From an uncultured Anaeroplasmataceae bacterium (GTDB lineage: Bacteria > Bacillota_I > Bacilli_A > Acholeplasmatales > Anaeroplasmataceae): a DNA stretch of 49,415 nucleotides. The stretch lies in the NCBI GenBank assembly GCA_910579215.1, contig CAJTTN010000012.1:1-49415 (forward strand), written 5' to 3'. The position numbers and the translations under genes are program-made. Positions within the stretch are counted from its first letter, which is position 1. Each line of letters begins with the position of its first letter. The notes beneath the pieces are model-generated. The model was not told the DNA's origin. It saw only the letters and a program-made list of their open reading frames with translations, and did not search any database. This document shows positions 44,874 through 49,415 of this stretch, piece by piece.

Positions 44874-45413
44874 TTAAAATTTGAATGCTGTGTATCCTAT
44901 ACGTAATACCCCTAAAGTAAATGTCGCTAAATTCTTTACTTGATTAAACAAATCAGATGTACAAGTCTCAATAGCTCTTTCAATAAAACCTGTTTGATTC
45001 ATTATTCCACTACCATTAATTGCACCAGCAGTTGCTGCTGTACAAAGACTTGATATAATTCCTTCAAAAGCGGCCCTCGAAAAATCAATTTCACCTTTTG
45101 CTATACCTTGTTCAACAACACTTGAAGTAAAACCTGCGGCAAATCCAATTGCACCAGCAATTATAAACCCAGCTACACCGCCTGTAGCAACACCAAGTGT
45201 AATAGCAACAGAAGTTATGGCTGCTGAAACAACTATACCTGCAATTTTTCCTAAAATATCTCGCCAGCCCCAATTTCCATTTTCATCCACATAAGTAATC
45301 GGATTATTTTGACAATAGCTAAACAGATTCATACCATTGATATTTTCCGCTTTTAGATATTCTGGACTATCCCCATTTAACCATCTACACCACTCAGGGG
45401 CATATATCCTTTT
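44874..45413 (-). pseudogene. Rhs C-terminal toxin tip (orphan, no N-terminal part)
   Basis: The frame is open from 45413 to 44874 (179 codons). It begins inside the Rhs core: IYAPEWCRWLNGDSPEYL, then NGMNLFSYCQNNPITYVDENGNW, which is the conserved core end. After this the Gly/Ala-rich variable domain (residues near IVVSAAITSVAITLGVATGG) and a C-terminal end FTLGVLRIGYTAFKF follow. The first ATG in frame is at 45332. The long Rhs repeat region is absent, so it is an orphan tip or decayed gene. The toxin activity is not recognisable. Confidence 0.75.
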
Positions 45414-45868
45414 TCAAAATGTTTCTTTGCCCAAGTCATTAATTCTTTAATTGAAGTAGAAAAACATGCTTGTGTAGAGTAATTTTCGGGAAGAGTTTTA
45501 AAATTTTCATTATCTGATAGTTCGTCTTCTTCCCCCTCATCTAATAAAATTTCCTCTTCTTCTATCGGTGGTATAACATGAATAAGTTTTTTAGGTAGAA
45601 TATCCTTTTTACCAGTTCCAAAAGCAATTGCTACATAATCTCCATCTAAAGCAATTGCTTTGCCAATTTTATCATTATATTCTACCATTAACCCCACAGT
45701 AATTGATGAATGACTAAATGATTCAATCAAATTTAAAGCTTTAAAATGCATAGATATTACAAATGAATTAATATCAAATTTAACAGTTACAAATTCTCTT
45801 TCAATTTTAGTAATAACACCTGTTCCATAACCACTTTTGTTATTCACTCTATCCCCGACAACAAACAT
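45377..45868 (-). CDS. Hypothetical protein with CarD/KOW-like N-terminus
   Basis: A 163-residue protein. The start MFVVGDRVNNKSGYGTGVITKIE resembles small SH3-like (CarD, KOW or UvrD-tail) domains that bind RNA polymerase or nucleic acids; VGLMVEYNDKIGKAIALDGDYVAIAF may be a second copy. A Glu-rich linker follows. The last ten residues are encoded in a different frame of the Rhs core, so the true C-terminus was probably replaced by recombination. ATG at 45868 follows AGAAGAG. Confidence 0.6.
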   Translation of the reverse strand: MFVVGDRVNNKSGYGTGVITKIEREFVTVKFDINSFVISMHFKALNLIESFSHSSITVGLMVEYNDKIGKAIALDGDYVAIAFGTGKKDILPKKLIHVIPPIEEEEILLDEGEEDELSDNENFKTLPENYSTQACFSTSIKELMTWAKKHFEKGYMPLSGVDG

Positions 45869-45973
45869 AATAACTCTTCTTTCCAAAACTATTATTTTAA
45901 TCAATAATTAACGATTTTGAAAGTTTTTTTCTCAAACAATTGCCAAAGATATCCATTCGGATATCCCGAAGAA

Positions 45974-46687
45974 CTAGATTGAATCTATTCTTCTTTTTGA
46001 AATATTAAAATATTCTTTTTCTTTTTCAATTCCTATATACTTTCGATTTAATCTCTTTGCAACATAACATGTCGTACCAGAGCCACTAAACGGATCTAAT
46101 ATTGTATCTCCAATGTTTGAACAAGCTTTTATTATTCTTTCTAATAAAGCTTCTGGTTTTTGTGTAGGATGATAACCAAACTTCTTTTCACTCATTTGAA
46201 CTGCTGGAATAGTCCATACATCTTGCATTTCTTCACCATTGATATCAAACATATCTTGATAGTTAAAAGTATGTTTGCCATCTTTTTTAGCCCATATAAT
46301 AAGTTCATAAGAAAATTTAAGTTTGTTCTTATAAATCAATGGTGGAGGATCACTTTTATGCCACACAACAATGTTAATAATTTTAAATCCTATTTCATCC
46401 AAATATTTTTTAACATCAAATATATTATGGACAGTTCCACTAATCCAAATACTTCCACCATACTTAAGCACTCTAAATGATTGTTGTAACCATTCTTTTG
46501 TAAACTGAAGATGATTATCGTATTTTGATTTATCATCCCAATCACCTTTATTAACAGATACAACCTTACCGCTATGAATACTCTTACCACCATTGGATAA
46601 GAAATATGGAGGGTCTACAAAAATTAAATCAATAGAATTAGGTCTAAGAGTTTTTAATATTTCTATACAATCTGCATTGTATAGCAA
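45974..46687 (-). CDS. DNA methyltransferase, DpnA-like
   Basis: A 237-residue beta-class amino-methyltransferase. Motif IV is FVDPPYFLSNGG near residue 24 and motif I is ILDPFSGSGTT near the end, giving the order IV-I. HPTQKPEALLERII is characteristic. DpnA methylates GATC, including single-stranded DNA, and protects incoming DNA in transformation. The start is TTG at 46687 behind AAGGTG. It is the last gene of the restriction cluster. Confidence 0.88.
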   Translation of the reverse strand: MLYNADCIEILKTLRPNSIDLIFVDPPYFLSNGGKSIHSGKVVSVNKGDWDDKSKYDNHLQFTKEWLQQSFRVLKYGGSIWISGTVHNIFDVKKYLDEIGFKIINIVVWHKSDPPPLIYKNKLKFSYELIIWAKKDGKHTFNYQDMFDINGEEMQDVWTIPAVQMSEKKFGYHPTQKPEALLERIIKACSNIGDTILDPFSGSGTTCYVAKRLNRKYIGIEKEKEYFNISKRRIDSI

Positions 46688-46742
46688 CTATTTGCACCTT
46701 CTTTCTTAGACATATTTTAGCATTTTTCCACACAAAAATAAA

Positions 46743-46762
46743 GAGGATAATAAATCATCCTC
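46743..46762 (-). terminator. Terminator after the restriction nuclease gene
   Basis: GAGGAT (46743-46748) pairs with ATCCTC (46757-46762) around eight bases, followed on the minus strand by TTTATTTTT. It would separate the DpnA-like gene from the nuclease. Confidence 0.6.
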
Positions 46763-46765
46763 GCG

Positions 46766-48034
46766 TTACTCTTGTATTAATGCAATAATCCATTCAATCC
46801 AACTAATAATTGTACTGGCTCTACGTTTGTATGTTTCTTCTGAATCGATATGATATAAATTGCATTTTTTCATTTCTTCAACAACTTGTTTTTTACTTAA
46901 TAATTCTCCAGTTGCAAATCTTTCATTAAGAGCCCAATTGAATATTTTATGTGATAAAATCAATTCAACATACTTCAATTGTCTTTTCTTATAATCTAAT
47001 TTTAAAATATTATTTCCAGTTTGAGATAGAGAAACATCTCCTCTTTCATTCTCATATAACCCTAGATATCTTCCAGCATTAGTATAATAGTCGGTTTGTC
47101 TTCCTGTAAAAGAATATTCAACAGTAATATCTTGTTTTTCTTTTTCGCCACTAGAAAAATATTCACACATATTTATTACTCTATTAAAACTATCTGCTTG
47201 CGGGAACGGAACTTCAGGTTCATCAACAATCTTCACAGAATTTAAAATATCTAAAACGTCTTGAGTAGTTATAGTCAAATCCTCTAATGTATAATTCTTT
47301 TGTTTAACTAATTTAATGCTGTTATAGTTTTGTTCATTTTCGAAGACATATTCAAAAAAGTGAAAAACACTGTTACTATATACAAAATATACAAGTTTAA
47401 TATTTTTAGCCACTCTATTTTTCCATACTCTAAATGGATAATATAATTGACGAATTAAAAAATTATCTGCCAATGTTTGTTTAGCTTCAACAATTGTAAG
47501 ATATTTACGACCTTCATATGCTCCATCTATCTCAATCATTGAATTTCTAACATCTATTGTATCCAAATTTTTCGTAAGAACATTTTCAATGTTAAACGAA
47601 AATGTTTTAGAACTCATTTTCCCACTAACAGTTGGATAAATTTCATCATCTCCAATGAAATCCGCAAACATGCCTGTTAAATAAGAGCAATTTAAGGCAA
47701 TAGCTTCGCTCGTAATTGAATCAGCTGTAATACTTTCAATGTATCCAGGCAAAGGAAAAGAATCTACTTCAAAAGTAGTTTCCTTTAATTCTGAGAACAT
47801 TTCATTATTTGAAATCCTATATTCGCTTCTTGATATAGGCATAATTGATAATTTTGCTTCTTTAAAGATAATTGGCAAATCTTCGTTGTGATCAAACTTA
47901 GTCATTAGTCGTGGCTCCCTAAATTCTCTAATTTGATCAGCTGTTATTATATAATATCCATCTCTTTCAATTGCTTCATGAATATTATATTTATCAAAAA
48001 GTTTTTGCCAAGCACCATCTAATTTTGTTGCCAT
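46766..48034 (-). CDS. Type II restriction endonuclease of the Dam-type system
   Basis: A 422-residue protein between two methylases. Residues near 165-195 (MIEIDGAYEGRKYLTIVEAKQ) have the D...EAK pattern of a PD-(D/E)xK nuclease. The C-terminal 120 residues look like a winged-helix DNA-binding part. It resembles large nucleases of GATC-type or related systems and not the small DpnII enzyme. ATG overlaps the Dam-type stop as TAATG behind AGGA. Confidence 0.75.
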   Translation of the reverse strand: MATKLDGAWQKLFDKYNIHEAIERDGYYIITADQIREFREPRLMTKFDHNEDLPIIFKEAKLSIMPISRSEYRISNNEMFSELKETTFEVDSFPLPGYIESITADSITSEAIALNCSYLTGMFADFIGDDEIYPTVSGKMSSKTFSFNIENVLTKNLDTIDVRNSMIEIDGAYEGRKYLTIVEAKQTLADNFLIRQLYYPFRVWKNRVAKNIKLVYFVYSNSVFHFFEYVFENEQNYNSIKLVKQKNYTLEDLTITTQDVLDILNSVKIVDEPEVPFPQADSFNRVINMCEYFSSGEKEKQDITVEYSFTGRQTDYYTNAGRYLGLYENERGDVSLSQTGNNILKLDYKKRQLKYVELILSHKIFNWALNERFATGELLSKKQVVEEMKKCNLYHIDSEETYKRRASTIISWIEWIIALIQE

Positions 48035-48885
48035 TAATAATTCCTAATTAAAACTTCATCAACTTCGCCACGCTTATTTCCATTTGAGTTGATACTTCTC
48101 TTAGCTTTAACAATATCTATAGTAATTTTATTCTTAAAATTTTCAGATTTATATAAATTCATGATAAATTGTGTTGCAGAATTTGATAAAAGGAATTTTA
48201 CTCCTCTTTTGTCTAATTCAATACACAAATCTCTTAATCTAATTTGTTCTTCGCTACCAAATCCTCCAGCATTATATCCTGTGAAACTTGCTGTATCTGA
48301 TACAGGATCATAAGGTGGGTCCAAATACACAAAATCACCTTTTTGTGCTCCTTGACATGCAATGGCGAAATCTCCATTTAGAATAGTAATTTCATTATCA
48401 TTAAAATATTTACTTACAGCTCTAATAACTGGTTCATTTACAATATTTGGTTTCTTATAGTTACCAAAAGGCGTATTGAAATGTCCAGCGCTATTAACTC
48501 TAAATAAACCATTAAAGCATGTCTTATTTAAATAAATTAATCTAGATGCAACTTCAACATCTGATTTTAAATTAAATGTTTCTGGATACAAATCTTCATT
48601 TCTAATTTCATAGAAATAATCAGAAGTATTTTCATGTAATGATAAACTAGCAATAAGTTCATCAGTGTTTTCTTTTATAACCTTATATGTTTTAATTAAC
48701 GAATCATTCAAATCATTAATTACTGCTTTTTTTGGTTGTAAAGCAAATAAAACAGCTCCTCCACCAAAAAATGGTTCATAATATATTTTATAAGTTTTAG
48801 GGATACAAGATTTAATTTCATCAAATAGTTGTCTTTTTCCACCAACCCATTTTACAACAGGCATCACTAATTTGTTTTTAGCCAT
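48034..48885 (-). CDS. Dam/DpnM-type adenine methyltransferase
   Basis: A 283-residue alpha-class N6-adenine methyltransferase (D12). VKWVGGKRQLFDEI and YYEPFFGGGAVLF form motif I, and VYLDPPYDPVS is motif IV. The overall form is that of enzymes methylating GATC. It is the first gene of the restriction operon, with ATG behind AGGGAG. Confidence 0.93.
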   Translation of the reverse strand: MAKNKLVMPVVKWVGGKRQLFDEIKSCIPKTYKIYYEPFFGGGAVLFALQPKKAVINDLNDSLIKTYKVIKENTDELIASLSLHENTSDYFYEIRNEDLYPETFNLKSDVEVASRLIYLNKTCFNGLFRVNSAGHFNTPFGNYKKPNIVNEPVIRAVSKYFNDNEITILNGDFAIACQGAQKGDFVYLDPPYDPVSDTASFTGYNAGGFGSEEQIRLRDLCIELDKRGVKFLLSNSATQFIMNLYKSENFKNKITIDIVKAKRSINSNGNKRGEVDEVLIRNY

Positions 48886-48916
48886 GATATCGCTCCCTTC
48901 CTTTTAACTGCATTTC

Positions 48917-48922
48917 ATTATA
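48917..48922 (-). promoter_or_regulatory. Extended -10 of the restriction operon
   Basis: TATAAT with upstream TGA (TGATATAAT) on the minus strand, 32 bases before the methylase ATG. The -35 is weak (TTTTAA at 17 bases). Confidence 0.5.
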
Positions 48923-48968
48923 TCACATCCATTCACATTTTAAAACTAGCATTTTTTATTTTTCATCA

Positions 48969-49160
48969 TCATTTGCTAAATTTATAACAAATGTTAACAT
49001 TTACTTTTTTATAACGTCTTTGTGGTCGTTCAACTACTACCTTATTAATCAATTTTTCAAATATTTCTAGATTATTTTCATCATATTCAAATTCGATATG
49101 GATGCTTTCAACCCATATAGGCGATAACTCCAAAAGCGACGTTCTACTAAAGATTAACAT
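48969..49160 (-). pseudogene. Possible recombinase C-terminal remnant
   Basis: A 63-codon frame ending ...NLEIFEKLINKVVVERPQRRYKKVNVNICYKFSK. EFEYDENNLEIFEKLINKVVV resembles the last segment of large serine recombinases (strand plus D-N-L...L(V/I)..V.V). No catalytic part is present. The assignment is weak; it might be a small hypothetical gene. It lies directly upstream of the restriction operon. Confidence 0.35.
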
Positions 49161-49415
49161 TCACTTAGTATCTAGTCAAAATTGCTTTATTTTTTGCATA
49201 CTAGATAGGTTGAGTTTTTACCAAAAAACATATGATTTCATATAGTCATAATCTATTTCCGAATAGTACCTCAAATCATTTTTTTAGTTTTTTATATTGA
49301 ATCGAAACAATAACTAGATAATATGCAAAATAAAAAAAGAGTTAAAACCACTTCAAAATTTAAATAGTACCCCAAGTCAAGGACACAATAAAAAAAAGAT
49401 GTATTATTTAATTGG

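Noticed and set aside
46160..46480. Plus-strand frame of 106 codons
   Set aside because: Antisense to the DpnA-like methylase, with no ribosome site.
1..49415. CRISPR array
   Set aside because: No series of regularly spaced direct repeats of CRISPR size was seen, and no cas gene is present.

Overview
The window is AT-rich DNA from a low-GC Gram-positive bacterium (Bacillota, Bacilli/Erysipelotrichia-like). The evidence is a spore-former set (germination protease gpr and the cortex deacetylase pdaA), AddAB instead of RecBCD, CcpA, a tyrosyl T-box, a preQ1-I riboswitch, strong AGGAGG-type ribosome sites with frequent TTG/GTG starts, and a reverse-type rubrerythrin that points to an anaerobe. 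The genus cannot be fixed from the sequence. Nearly all genes lie on the minus strand; the plus-strand exceptions are rpsT, a DtxR/MntR-type regulator and one small ORF.

Layout. 1-2035: 5' part of a repeat-containing lipoprotein that runs off the left edge. 2036-3136: non-coding, with two terminators and a short direct repeat. 3137-7915: a compact minus-strand operon encoding an Mrr-type nuclease, a caspase-like protease, a DUF4062 (TIR-like) protein and a fourth gene interrupted by an A-AAA-AAG frameshift. It sits next to tRNA-Glu and looks like an uncharacterised defence or abortive-infection system; this is the main discovery candidate. 8320-16711: gltX, an HtrA-like lipoprotein protease, perR-rubrerythrin, a SNF2 helicase and a phosphatase. 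16764-20432: a metal-dependent regulator and the queD-queE-folE-queC-queF operon under preQ1 riboswitch control. 20698-31016: tRNA-Ser, recA, pgsA, gpr, rpsT, a YtrA-type ABC operon, holA, pdaA, a YihY protein, trmD, rimM and a deoxyinosine glycosylase. 31016-37871: addB-addA and a three-gene operon ending in cvfB. 38019-41962: tyrS with T-box, ccpA and murC.

42062-45868 is an accessory patchwork of Rhs-type toxin tips, two paralogous membrane (putative immunity) proteins, other small membrane proteins and an IS3-family transposase remnant, as expected of an orphan toxin/immunity array. 45974-48885 is a DpnII-like restriction-modification system (Dam-type methylase, nuclease, DpnA-like methylase). 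A short recombinase-like remnant follows near the right edge.

The housekeeping blocks are collinear and tightly coupled by ATGA, TTGA and TAATG overlaps. The accessory material is concentrated at the two ends of the window. The call of a new defence system rests on domain content and operon structure only; no search or experiment was possible.
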